Assembly: GCA_026874595.1 (NCBI GenBank)
Contig: CM049318.1
Span: 61,288,250-61,352,249, forward strand
Reading direction: 5' to 3'
Length of the DNA: 64,000 nucleotides
Source: Sipunculus nudus
Taxonomy: Eukaryota > Annelida > Sipuncula > Golfingiida > Sipunculidae
The notes under the pieces are model-generated. The model made no database searches. It saw only the letters and a program-made list of their open reading frames with translations, and was not told where the DNA came from. Shown piece after piece: positions 47,386 through 59,722 of the stretch (position 1 is its first letter; every line of letters begins with the position of its first letter). Position numbers and translations under genes: made by a program.

Positions 47386-48886
47386 GTATCCGCCAAAACG
47401 AAGTTTTGCGGATACAATGTTTTTGACCAAGTTCCGCTGCCGCCACGGTGTTTGTTTCCGGAGAACTGCTCTGAGACTACTGGACGGATTTTTCTGAAAC
47501 TTACACCAATTATCGGGTCACATGTGAACTGGTGCCTAACCAATTGACCTATCCACCAGAGCCCAAATGCTCCGCCCTTTTAACCTAGTTATTACAATGA
47601 GCCCCTAAACGTTCTTACACAGAAGGTCTTCCATGCCCATGGTAGCGAGAGTTGCCTTACAATATAATAATGACGTCACAAAGGTCGATGTCGCATGACG
47701 TCGTATTGACTGACATCATCAACTGGTATCGCTGTCGTCATATCGCAGTCACTGTGAACTGTTTTGCAATATTTTGAAATATCTGTCTCATACGAATTAC
47801 ACGCCATGTAAGACATTACTATTTACTCGGTAGTCAGAGGAATGGCTCCTGCAGCCTATAGCCTTAATTTTTTTTATACTGTCTCCTTTGTATAAAGAAA
47901 ATATCCAGGAAAACATGCCAACCTGGGTACTGCCTACTGGTACCTACTACATGTGTTCTGTTTGACAGAGCTCTCTCAAATTATGCAAAATTTTGTTTGT
48001 GTCAGATGATTGACGCTTTACAATGTTTTAGGTCACCTGATTGGTTGTTCGTTAGTCCAATCCTTATGATTATTCATTGAATGAATATGCGATTAAGGTC
48101 ACATAGAGTTCATGGATAGGTCAATTGGCCTTGACGGCTGACCTTTCCTCTTAGCCCAGTGTCTGTTTGTGCGTCTGTTTCCACACATAAACCCACATAT
48201 ATATCAGGAATCGTTTGACCGATCAGGAAAATTTTTTTGTTAAAATGTAACCCTTGGATAGCTTTATAACATACACAAAAAATGGTGGCGCCACCTGCAA
48301 CCATGTTTGCACAGTGTCCATCTGCTCATCTGCCTTGGGTTACAATCACTCATATCTCTGCAGTGGTTTGACTAATTCACCTGAAATTTGGCATGCCTAT
48401 ACATCGTAGATAGCTTTCTTGATTTTATGACAGGTGGCACCACCTACATTTACGCTTATGCTGCAGACATCCAAGCTCATATCTCGGGAACCGTTTGACC
48501 AATCAGGAAAAAAAATTTACACAAATGTAGCCCCTGGATAGCTTTATAACATACAAAAAAATGGTGGCGCCACCTGCAGCCATTTTTGCACACGGTCCAT
48601 CTGTTTGTCTGCTGTGGGATAAAATCACTCATACCTCTGCAGTGGTTTGACTTTTCCACCTAAAATTTTGCATATGTATACATCTTTGATAGTTTCTCGT
48701 TCAAATAACAGGTGGCACCACCTACAATCAAGTTTACATGGCAGACATCCATTCTAATATGTAACACATGGAACTATATTTCCCCTTGCCACTCAATCCA
48801 TGCCTCACTTCACTGGTCCTACTCTGATTTTGGCGGATACATGTAGTCGCTTGTCGCTTGTCGCTTGTCGACTACCCGTATTCTAG
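47386..48886 (-). mobile_element. GTATCCGCC-family hairpin element, copy 2
   Basis: TT precedes it (47384-47385). It starts with the palindrome GTATCCGCCAAAACGAAGTTTTGCGGATAC (one bulge), read here as two halves around GAA. A third half, TTTTGGCGGATAC, is near 48830, and it ends TATTCTAG. The core has the same GGTGGCGCCACC-bearing units as 6098-7278 plus about 300 bp extra. The right flank is not the array it entered, so a deletion or further insertion happened there. Confidence 0.6.
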
Positions 48887-51800
48887 TCGAAACCAGTTGA
48901 TCAAAAACTGTAGATTTTATTCAAGTTTTCAAGCACCATGTAACATATTGTTTACATCAGGCTAGTGTTATGCAGTTTGCAAGAGCTCAGCTCCCCAGCT
49001 TAAGCTCTCAGTTCGTAAAATTTGGCATACAATTAGATGTCTCCAAAATCCCCTATCATGCCAAGAATTTGGTCACTAGGACTTAATACTTTGAGATATT
49101 ACTGAAAAACTTCATTTTTCAATTAAAAACCCATTGTTACACTTTTCTATACATTCTCTGTGCACATGCCAGAAATGATGTCAGTATTGCGTACCGTAAA
49201 TCGAAAATCCTGACTTTTTTTCTGAACTCGGGATGCGGCCATAAATAGATGGTTTATCAGAAATTAACTGTGAGAAGAACTCTCTCCCGGACGTGGCGCT
49301 CCTTTGGGCGATAATAGAAGATCAAGCACACCAGAGAGGAAATACTCTTTTTAGTCACAGAATTATTGTATAAAATTGTATAGTCTAAATGTTCATATAA
49401 AATATAATAATTATTTGCAATCAACTGAACAATAACAATAAACATTGAACAAAAACAACACTTATTACGAGATTAAAATGAATGAGATTATTCATCGTGA
49501 GGACTGGTGGTGACGTCTGCTGGAAAAAATCGGTATTACTGGTCGTAACTTTGACGGAGCCGGATCGCCTCGGAATCTATGTTGTTTATAAAAAGAATTA
49601 AGAAAATCAAAATATGTAATTCAGAACACAATTAAATCTTTATAAAAATTCAAATTTAGCAGGTTACTTACTGACATTTTTCATCATGATTTATACATGT
49701 ACCTCGATATTGAATAGCCAATGTCACGTTTCTGGAAAACCTTCATCCTTGAATGCGTATGGTCCGGTCATTTACTTCTGTTTAATCCTTCGGGTTTTTT
49801 TTTTATACAATCACGGATATATTGTATGAATGGAAATACTGTTAGAGGGGAAACCCGCTTGTAGATATAAATGGTAGAACATGTCACCACGGCCGATGGA
49901 ATTTGGTGAATATACAGATTTTACATGCCGTGCCGTATTCTTGTTTGCTACCGATTTTCCAATATATTTTGGATAGAAATATCCTGCTGATCCATTTAAA
50001 GTCACTGTATATTTTAATTCTAAAAGTAATATTTTGAAAACTTAATCTATGATGAAAATTCCATTTCTTGAATTACTCGGAAGATTCGAATCATTTTCAT
50101 ACCGGTTACTTCGGTATTATCATTGTCACATCCTACGTTGACATCGCTCCATGTCACAATACGCTGGTGCGTTTGAAAACATCGCTGATCAACTTAACTA
50201 AATATCAAAATAACTGAAGTTACCTTGTTGAGATACGCACGTATAGCAAACATGCGCGTGAAAACGAGCGATTTTAAAGTGAAATTAAAATTGCCGGTCG
50301 CGGTAAGCAAGTTTTTTTCCTCAAGAAAGTTTCCGTTTGGGAAGCCATCTTGTCAAGGTAGCGTTCGCGCAAGGCACACTGGGACGGAATAGGTGGCTGT
50401 TCTGTTTACCACCCACAGCGCACAGCCGTTCAAAATATTCTTAGCAGAACATTAGGGCGTTTCAGCACATGGCGGTACTCAAACTTGATTTTAAAACGAT
50501 CGTCAGCCATTGTGCGACTCTTTACGATGTCAGGTTTTTATTCATTTTACTTTCTAAACAAATAATCGTTGCTAAATAATGCTGCAAATGAGTTTAACGT
50601 CAATGTTGCTTGACCATGCCAAACGAAGTTGGCCGCTGCGTTGCAGCAAGGGCGTTTTAAACGTATTATTTGGTGACAATTACCAAGATTTTTATAATAA
50701 GTTATATATCGCACCAAAGATATACATGTCAAGGTTCTACATTTAAATTTTTATATGTATACCACAAGCCGTGATTAAGTACGTGCAGGTTGAAAACGTG
50801 ACAGTTTCAGCAGTCTTAGCCATCATGTCGCCCCCTGAACGCTACTGCGTGATAGTGCGTAATAGTGGATAGTATTCAGGCTTTTAGCTTCAATAAATGT
50901 ACATATAAACCTCCGTTCAGTGTTCATACTATGGTCTTTGACAATTGCACGTACATGCAAAGAAGCATTTTGATGCATACAAGAATCGTTTTGTGTAACC
51001 ACCATTCAAACGAAACGATCATACGGGAATCTTTCTTTTTCTGATAAATGCCTGCTCATCCATGTGCAAAAGTCTTAAGTAACATACGTATATTTTGTCC
51101 CTATCTCGAGCGTTATATAATAATATATAATAGTAATATATTTAATATACGTAATCTGGCAACAAATTTAACCTCTGTAATTAAAACTTTTTATTCTAGT
51201 TTATTAAAGCAGCTATGTCGTGATTTATTTTGCTACGTGCAGCTGATTATCTTACCTTCAAGCCAGAGACGGAGTCGGGGTGTGGCCTTTAAGGGGGGTT
51301 TTGGGTATTTGGACCTTACTGGGAGCTCCTTTAAGAGACCTTGCAAACTCAGGGTGCGGCTATAAATAGACGTGCGGCCATAAAAACAAGATTTACGGTA
51401 ATTGTTTTAAGTTATGGGCCCAAACATAATGCACTTTGTAAAAAATCAAGAAATATATTTACTCCCTTAACAAGGGGCTTGCTGAAGCTAGAGATTTTTT
51501 TGTCAGGGATGTAACATTATCTAATCAAGATTCAATTGAATACCGAAAATAGTTCTGAATTTTTCAAATTTTATAAGTTATTAGTATAAATATAAAATTA
51601 GTACCTTAAATTTTGCCCAACTTTGACCATTTCACTTTTGTTTCATGTGAGCTCTGTTTATATAATTTTCACATCATGCACACATAAGGATTTCAGCTTT
51701 TTAGTTTAGAAAGCTGAAAGAAATTGGCCAAAAATTGTAGCTTTTATTAATGTTTTTATGAGACCATGTCAGACCTTGGCTCTCTCCAGCCACTCTTGAG

Positions 51801-52983
51801 TCACATGTATGTTGACCTTGTTGAACTTTCAGCAAATTATGCACGCTTGAGGCGAGGCATATACTGGGGCAGCCAGGCAGCTTATGGCCAGCCACAGTTG
51901 ATCCAGGTGTCCAACCCAACTCATCTAGTAGTTTTCACCAACAACATAACAATAAACAATAAATTAATCAATTTTTATTGGTTTTTTAATAACAAATTAA
52001 AGAAAAATAGAAAAGGATTTGTGAGTTTATAATAATAGGGAATTAAATTGCAGTTACTGATGATATCAGAATCTTGTATTGATGGATAGAATGTCACATA
52101 TTCCAAATAACACCATGCAGTCACCCATGGCATTTTTCAGTTCAATTTTAATAATAAAAAAGTAAATCATATTATTCATTACTAATCATTAGGGATCATA
52201 TGAAGGAAATTAATGATAGACAAAGATGCAGTTGATAATATTAATCTAGATTCCTACTGTGTCTAGTGTGTACATTGATGTGAAATTAGTCCAAAATGAA
52301 TATATCACATTTATTTTTTTTAATATAAGCCATAAAACCAGGTACTTATGATCATTATTTAAATGTGTGAATTTTGTACATTCTGGATTCTCAACACTAT
52401 TGTTTGGTGAAAACTGAATAAATACCAGACATGGTGGGAATACTTTGCAATTGTATTTAAATATGAATATGAATATGTACTCCATTATAAAATTTCTTGC
52501 ATAAAGAATGGGAATTCAGGTAAAAATGAAAGTATATGAATACCAGTGCAAATACTTTCCAAATGTATTCATGAATGCATTCATGAATATATTCTTTAAT
52601 ATTATTTTAATAATCATTTAAGTTATATTTCATTTTAAAAATCATATGATTCTCTTATTATTTTTAATAAAAATAATATCTGGGACAATATTTGTAATTT
52701 TTTTTAATAAATAGTTAAACTCTTATATTATATGTTCTGCTTATAAGTTATATGGCCAAGTCAAAATCTGTGTGACAATAGTACTCCATTTGTTAATAAA
52801 ATAAATGAAATCAATTCTCTTCTCTGTCTCCAAAGGTACTATCAAAATCATACATAAGCCAAACAAAAACAACTCATAATACAGCTTATACTTATTACCA
52901 CAAAAACCAGCATGTGCCTCACTTCTGAATCATATTTTTTTATCATATATAACAGCTGAGCGCCGCGACCCATAGGTCTCTTG
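48887..52983 (-). mobile_element. Partial copy of the 2.6-kb AGCTCAGCTGA element
   Basis: Starting at GAAACCAGTTGATCAAAAAC it follows 41276-43202 closely to the end ACAGCTGAGCGCCGCGACCCATAGG...CTCTTG. Its left part is missing at the junction with the preceding element. It is interrupted by the TA-flanked element 49194-51398. High similarity over about 1.9 kb marks it as a recent relative of 40587-43202. Confidence 0.65.
49194..51398. mobile_element. TA-flanked non-autonomous DNA transposon, 2.2 kb
   Basis: TA lies on both sides (49192-49193 and 51399-51400). The terminal inverted repeats are CCGTAAATC and GATTTACGG. The related sequence at 41625-41626 shows the single TA of the unoccupied site. 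The subterminal motif ACTC.GG.TGCGGC.ATAAATAGA occurs near both ends in the same orientation (49227 and 51347). No open frame carries a transposase motif. TA duplication fits several superfamilies, so I leave it unclassified. Confidence 0.75.
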
Positions 52984-55578
52984 TTTTAATTTGAAAAATA
53001 TTTAGATTAGAAAAAATTAAGATCTAATTGAAACATATTCTTGCTTCAGGAGAATGGAACATAAAGTGATCAGCTCTGTCTGTCCATCATCTCTCAATTA
53101 TCATTAAATATATATATTAATTATGAAATTTATCCCTAAGCACTGTTGAAATAACTTTCATATGCTGTATGTGTATGGATTTTAGCTATTAAAGTCTGAA
53201 ATTTGAAAGCAACTTATGTTTTCAGATGTGTAATATTGCAGATGAAAAAGTTTATAACATAAAAATATATTATCAGCTTTGTTTGTCTGTCTGTCTGTCC
53301 TTTTTTAAATATTATGTAATTGTGAATGAACTATTTAATCCTGTAAGTATTGTTGAATTACGTGGAAATCCTATATGTATATACACTATATTAATACAGA
53401 GATGTTGTAACTCCCATCATTCCAGCCCTCCTCCCCCCCCCCCCCCCCCCCCCCCAACCACCACCTTGCATCTGGGGACTGGGGACATCAGTTATATTTC
53501 AACTGTATACATTTTATAAAATAAAAAATACATATATTTAATAATATATATTATGTAAAATATATCCAATTGAGCAAATGTGTAAACTACTGAACTGTCA
53601 ACAATTTATCAAAAAGCCAGCCAATGATCATGGTAATAATATACATCTTATGTTCACAAACTGCTCACATGCTTCAATTTTGACATTAGAGACTGCATGG
53701 TTTGGTCACAAAATATTATTTGCAACAATTTCTTACTCATCAGTACAAACCAATCATGTCAACCAGCCATGGCATATATTACCTTTTCCTCTTAGACTTG
53801 ATCACCATTTGATATTATTTTCGATTTTTACCTTCAAAGTCAACTTCAGCTGAGCACAGTGACCCATATTTATAGCACCATGTCTTGAATGTTTACATCA
53901 AGTCATTGGTTAACAGTGTTCTAGGCTGTTACATAACACCTTCACTCCTTGCCTACTGCTTCTGTGAGTGTCTGGGTCAGGCTGGGTCAGGCAGTAATTA
54001 CTAGAGAGCCTTTCTCCTCTCTTTCCCTTTCTCTTTCTCTTGCAGTCTAGCTCTCTTTCTCTCTCTCTTTCTTGCTCTCTCACCTCTATGCCTCCCTTCC
54101 TCCCTCCACCCCATTCTGTTGACAGATACTATAAACCTGATTTATTAGATATATATGTTGATGCAATTAAGAAATGTGAATCAACTGAAATATTCACATA
54201 TACATGTTGTACTCTAAATGTATAGTTACATTTTCAAACCTGGAAAAAATGATGTTATAAAAAAAGGAATTTGTGTAAAAATTGTTCATAATTTCCTGGC
54301 TCAGAAGAATTGGAATTAAAATGATTTGCTTTGTTTCTCTAGCTTTCTGCCTTTTTAAATATTTAATAATTATGAATAAACTTTTTTTCCCTGTAAGCAC
54401 TGATTAATTAAATTTTATATCCTGTACGTATATGCTAGGGTATTGTAACTCCCACAATCCCCTTCCCCTACCCCACTAAGTCCTTGCTCCTTGGCACTGT
54501 GAACAATAGTTCTTATGCTATAGCATAAAATTTAATAATTTGAAGAAAATATATACAGAGAGACAGAGGCGTTGTAACTCCCATCAAAACCCCCCGTCCC
54601 CATCAAGTCCTTCCGCCTGTGGAGTGGGGACTTTATAGCAACTGTATACATATCATAAAATAGAAAAAAAGTTTATTAAAAAAATTGGATCTCATTAGAC
54701 AAATGTGTAAAATGTTGAACTGTCAACAGCCTGTCAGAAAGGTATCCAATGGAAATGCATGGTCAGATCTTAAAATATTATTTGCAACAATTTTTTCAAT
54801 CATATCAACCAACCATGGCCTAGATTACCTCTTTCTCTCAGACTTTATCTACATTTCATAATATTTTAGATTTTAACCTTCCAGGTGTTTAAGTACTGTT
54901 GAATGCTCCATCCCTCTCTCTCTCCATCTCCTTTTCTCTCTACATCCAACCCTCCTTGCTGCCCACACTGTTTCCTTCTCCGAACCCCATCCCAATGTCA
55001 GCCTCAGTAAATGAGAACAAGATGAATCAGATATATTCATATTTTTATATATTGTATAACTATTTGTTACCTATGTACATGCCATAAATTATGTCATTAT
55101 TGTGTAGTATGTAGATGTGGCGGGCATCAATATAATGTACTTTGTCAAGACCTAAGAGATATCATGTCATACAATCACAATTCATAAATCCCCTCTTCAG
55201 CATAGTTAATCATAACATTATATCTGTCAAATTGAAATCTTGCGGACTTCCATACACTATAGATCCTTCAACAAATAGCCTTATCATCATTCTACCACTG
55301 CTTAGTGTACTGTCATTGCATTCATATTTGCTCAAATATATCCCTATTTTCAACAGCTCCCAAATAAATAAAAATAAACCACAATATTTACTCCATATTA
55401 ATCCATCAGACAGGTTATTTCATACATCATTTTCTCACATATTACATTATATTCCTTTATAATAGCCTAAAATGTCCATGATATTCATAAGGTTTGTCGA
55501 CTAAATATAGTATCACAATGGTGATACATTTATAGTCCAATCTTGATCAGCTGAGCGCCGTGACCCATGGATCCCTTG
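52984..55578. other. Degenerate hairpin-element cores, no gene
   Basis: Ends of the AGCTCAGCTGA type occur near 53848 (CAGCTGAGCACAGTGACCCAT) and 55549 (CAGCTGAGCGCCGTGACCC...CCCTTG). Between them are repeated blocks (GTAACTCCCA.CA, CATATATT-rich DNA) and a C homopolymer near 53433-53455. Long open frames here, for example 55142-55462, have no motif. Confidence 0.4.
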
Positions 55579-55742
55579 TTTTCTCGATTTTTGAGACCTT
55601 TAAAGATGTGGTCATCTGTTAACAGGGCACAAATCGTAACCGTTGGACCTAGAATCTTCTAACTTGACATCATGAAAAATATCCTTGGATATTGATCATG
55701 GAGTGTTTCATCAGTTTCTGTAGACTGGTGGCGCCACCTGCA
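55579..55742 (-). mobile_element. AGCTCAGCTGA-family core fragment
   Basis: It matches the unit in 8542-9811: GGGCACAAATCGTAACCGTTGG, ATCTTCTAACTTGACATC and CTGGTGGCGCCACCTG. It is the local target of the TATGCCCC element that starts at 55745. Confidence 0.5.
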
Positions 55743-55848
55743 TTTTTATGCCCCTGCCACAAAGTGGCCGGGGCATATAGTTTTACCCATGTCCGTCATT
55801 CCGTCAGTCCGTCATTCCGTCAGTCCGTCATTCCGAAATCAAACAGTT

Positions 55849-56390
55849 GTACGGACTTTTTTTCGCAATGCCTGCAGATATTGGCTTGATTTTTCGGTGT
55901 GTAGGCAGATAATGACCAGTTACATCTCGAGTTCGCGTTTCGTCCCAGTTGACCTACTTTTGACCGTTTTATGGCTCCTAAACTTAGAAAATTTCATGAA
56001 AAATAGAAATTTTCACGACAAATACTCATGTACGGACTTTTTTTCGCAATGCCTGCAGATATTGGCCTGATTTTTAGTGTGTGGGCAGATAATGACCAGT
56101 TACAGATTGAGTTTGTGTTTCGTCCCGGTTGACCTACTTTTGACCGTTTTACGGCTCCTAAACTTAGAAAATTTCATGAAAAATAGAAATTTTCAGGACA
56201 AATACACATGTACGGACTTTTATTTCGCAATGCTTGCAGATATTGGCCTGATTTTTAGTGTGTGGGCAGATAATGACCAGTCAGGATCGAGTTCGCGTTT
56301 CGTCCTGGTTGACCTACTTTTGACCGTTTTACGGCTCCTAAACTTAGAAAAATTCATGAAAAATAGAAATTTTCATGACAAAAACACATG
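55849..56390 (+). repeat. 180-bp tandem array, 3 units, copy B
   Basis: Units begin at 55849, 56030 and 56210 and correspond one to one with those at 39821-40360. Confidence 0.9.
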
Positions 56391-56400
56391 TACAGCTGTT

Positions 56401-57078
56401 TTTAGCCCTCAGCTCATAGGCTGATGGGCTATTGTCATCACCCAAGCTGTCCGTCTGTCCATCTGTCTGTCCGCTGTCTGTCCGTCCGTCAGTCCGTTCC
56501 GCATCTGTTAACTTTTACCTTGTGAGCGGGATATCTCTAAAAGGATTCACCGTTGGAATTTTATTTCTTCAGTTAAGATGTATATTGATGAAATCTCGGT
56601 CAAGTTCGAAGATGGGTGACCTTGACCCATTTTTCTACATTTTAGAGCTGATTATAGAAAAACACTCAGAAGTTTATATCTCAGGAACCATTGTGTGGAA
56701 TTTCACAAAACTTACTATGATCATTGGGACTGATGGTCTGTATGTGCTGCACAATTTTGGTGGCGCCACCTGCAATTTCTGATTTTTTAATGAAATTTTA
56801 TCGGATTTTTTCAATTTTGGCCTTTTGTGCAGGATATCTCTAAAGGTATTCAACACAGAAACTTCATTTCTTCAGTGCTATTGCATTATATTTACAAAAT
56901 CTTGGTCAAGTTCAAAGATGGGTGATCTTGACCTACTTTTCAATATCACAGGGCTTAGTATAGAAAAAAACTTAGGAGCTTATTTCTCAGGAAGCATTTG
57001 ATGAATTGTTATGAAACATGGTATATACCTCTCCAATTTAAATTTATAAATGATTATCAACTTTTGCTAATATTCTAG
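56401..57078 (-). mobile_element. AGCCC-family hairpin element, uninterrupted copy
   Basis: Flanked by TT (56399-56400 and 57079-57080). It begins TTTAGCCCTCAGCTCATAGG with partner CTGATGGGCT, then CCGTCTGTCC repeats, a GGTGGCGCCACC at 56760, and ends GCTAATATTCTAG. The array it entered resumes as TTTCGCAATACAATGC. Confidence 0.65.
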
Positions 57079-57349
57079 TTTCGCAATACAATGCTTACAG
57101 ATACTGGCCTAATGTTTGGTCTGTGGACGCATAATGACCACTTACAGATCGAGTTCGCGTTTCGTCCCAGTTAACCTATTTTTCACCATATGACAGATCC
57201 TGAACATAGAAAATTTCATGAAAGACAGAAATTTTCATGAAAAATGCACATATATGGACTTTTTTTCACAATGCCTGCAGATACTGGCCTGATTTTTGGT
57301 GTGTTGCTTGATAATGACCCTTTACAGATTGAGTTTGCATTTTGCCCTT

Positions 57350-58494
57350 TGTCACCCCTAACTTAACGTGAAAACTTTACAACGGATATATCCTATAAAA
57401 CAATAGGATGGGTTAACGCTCGCCACTTGATTTCATTAATCAAGAAATTAGATCCCGGTCATTACAGGTGACATTTCCAGGTTCTTTTAAGGACGTGTAT
57501 AAAAATACCAGACAATCATACACCCAGATCAATAGAAACTATGAGACATCAGGTTAAATTCACAAATATAATTCAAGACAATACTTACAAAGACGTAGAT
57601 GTAAGTGTGTGGGCGTTGATGTGTCAATGCGACAGTCCTTCACATTAAAAATACAGGATATTTACCGAGTCCGTGGTTTGTATAAAACCCAATAAAGTCC
57701 AGTTCCTTCAGAGATCTCTGGTTACTGTTTTGTGTAGAATCTAGCGTATGGTTAGCAGCATATAGTCTTTCTGAGTTTAGCGATCTTCAACTGATCTTGC
57801 TTGTCAGCGACCCGGGTAGGATTACGTTCACATGAATGCAATAGCGCCCTTTGTTTACGTTGGGCTTAGAGTCCTTGACCTTGCTCGTGTAGCAATGGGT
57901 TCACGGCTTACAGCGGTTATGTTTCTAGTTCAAGCTGAACTAGGCCGGCAGGTGACAAAACGCGCTCTCTCTATATCGCCAATACGAAGCTCTTTCGGCA
58001 GCACGGCTGAGTTCTTATGAGCTGGGTCCTTGCCTCATGCAGAAGCTTGCTTCTATGCCGTTCCTGGCGTTTCAATGTTCGTGCGTGCGTGCTGCCACCT
58101 CAAGCTTCAAGACCCAACTGAAGGCAGCTTCCAGCGTCTCTCCCTGAACTCTGACGTCACAATCGTCGTCACAATACGGCGATCCGGTTCTCTGATTGGC
58201 TTATTTCTCAAGTGTCCCATATAAGGATATATGTGACCTAGTTTAACTGTTAGCGTCACCATGGCGACCCACATACCAAATGTAACAATTACACACGATG
58301 AGTGACACGTATAAATCAGCTGATAGCCGATGGGATTTCATACAAGAATACACAATATATACATATATATATATACAATTAAGACCTGTCAACGCTTTAG
58401 GATGACGCTTCACGTCAATATCAATAGAGAACAGACTTCGTTAAACTATGATACAAAACACCGTACATATTGTCACCGATTTCTGGTGACATCA
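57350..58494 (-). repeat. 3' LTR of the Gmr1-like element
   Basis: On the plus strand it starts TGTCACCCCTAAC and ends GGTGACATCA, so it has TG...CA ends within longer inverted ends (GGTGACA). The right border is fixed by the adjacent pyrimidine tract (polypurine on the coding strand), and the left by the match to 63841. Confidence 0.85.
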
Positions 58495-58508
58495 CCCCCT
58501 CCTTTTAA
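58495..58508 (-). promoter_or_regulatory. Polypurine tract (plus-strand primer)
   Basis: The coding-strand sequence TTAAAAGGAGGGGG directly precedes the TGATGTC start of the LTR, the position where retroelements prime second-strand DNA synthesis. Confidence 0.7.
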
Positions 58509-58711
58509 GGAAAATACACAGTATTTTCTCGATACATCGTATCGTTCTATCTTACAGGGTCCAGCTAAACATATTTACATGTAGCAATACATAGCAATAC
58601 ATAAGGGTCATGTAACAAGTTGTCATTAGTACATGCCCACGGTCTATGACACAGGGCAAAATCTTGTACATGTTTAGACTTAACTGGCTAAACATTATAG
58701 CTCATTACATC

Positions 58712-59722
58712 CTAACACTCAGGCAGTCTGCTAAGAAAATCAGGTCCATGGTTTAGTTTACCTGACACTGCTTCAATATCAAATCTAAACTCTTGTAGAA
58801 CCAGTGCCCATCTCATTACTCTCTTATTAGCACATTTTGATTTGCTAATACACTTTAATGGTTTGTGGTCGGTCTGAATGGTGAACGGTCTACAAGCCAG
58901 GTACATCTCAAATTTCTGTACAGACCATACAATTGCTAATGACTCTTTCTCGATGGTGGAGTAATTTCTCTCCCTGGGCAATAGTTTACGACTGGCATAA
59001 GCTACTGGGTGCAGGATCCCCTCGTGTCTTTGCATCAGGATACAGCCAATACCCACATCAGATGCATCACATTTCAAATAAAATCGTTTACTGAAATCAG
59101 GTAGCTTCAGTATGGGAGGGTCTGACAGTTTAGCCTTTAGAGAACAGTACGCGTTCTCGTGTACGGGTTTCCAGTCTAGTTTGTTAGGTTGACCTTTACG
59201 CGTTAGATCAGTCAAGGGCACCGCTATTTCCGCATAGTTTGGCACGAATTTTCGATAGTACCTTGTAAGACCTAGGAATGCTCGCAAAGCCTTCTTTGTC
59301 TTAGGTCTATCAGTGCTCTGTATTCTCTTGAGCAAAACTGGATTGGTGGCCAAGTTGCCCGTGCCTACAAGGTGTCCCAAAAACTCTAGGCTCTGGTAGC
59401 CTATGAAGGTTTTAGCTGGTTTAGCTGCTAAGTTTGCACATTCTAGTCTAACTAGCACTTCTCTAAGAGTTCTTAAGTGCTCGTCCCAAGTCTCTGCGTG
59501 TATTAACACGTCATCTACATAACATACTACATTCGGCATGTCGCTGAACATTTTCCGCATCATGCGGGTGAAAACCGCTCCGGCAGTTACCAGGCCGAAT
59601 GGCATAACCCTAAATTGGTAATGGCCATCGCGTGTAACAAAGGCCGTCTTATCCCTGGATTCCTCAGAAACAGGGATCTGCCAGTAACCTTTCGTCAGGT
59701 CAAGCTTTGTAAAATACTGGCT
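58712..59722 (-). pseudogene. pol: Reverse transcriptase (C-terminal part) and RNase H of Gmr1-like element
   Basis: It continues the integrase-RT frame after a TAA at 59723-59725. The first in-frame Met is 39 codons further on, at the MPFGL motif. The catalytic box is CYVDDVLIH. The thumb/connection contains FLGHLVG and RAFLGLTRYYRKFVPNYAE. RNase H shows CDASDVGIG, RNYSTIEKESLAIV and QTDHKPLKC, which supply the acidic residues, and the protein ends DFLSRLPEC. All active-site residues of this part look intact. Because the stop lies within the RT fingers/palm, this copy should not yield full RT without readthrough. Ends 218 bp before the LTR. Confidence 0.85.

Larger units (their letters stand above)
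55745..57349 (-). mobile_element. TATGCCCC-family hairpin element, copy B, cut by LTR element
   Basis: It starts TTTATGCCCCTGCCAC, with AAA then GTGGCCGGGGCATA forming a near-perfect stem, followed by repeated GTCATTCCGTCA/GTCCGTC. It contains the 180-bp array (55849-56390), the nested AGCCC element, and is broken at 57349 by the LTR retrotransposon. Copy A shows the uninterrupted continuation near 43930. Confidence 0.6.

Noticed and set aside
5780-57349. Autonomous Helitron/Helentron Rep-helicase gene
   Set aside because: None of the hairpin elements contains a recognisable Rep or helicase motif; all copies here appear non-autonomous.
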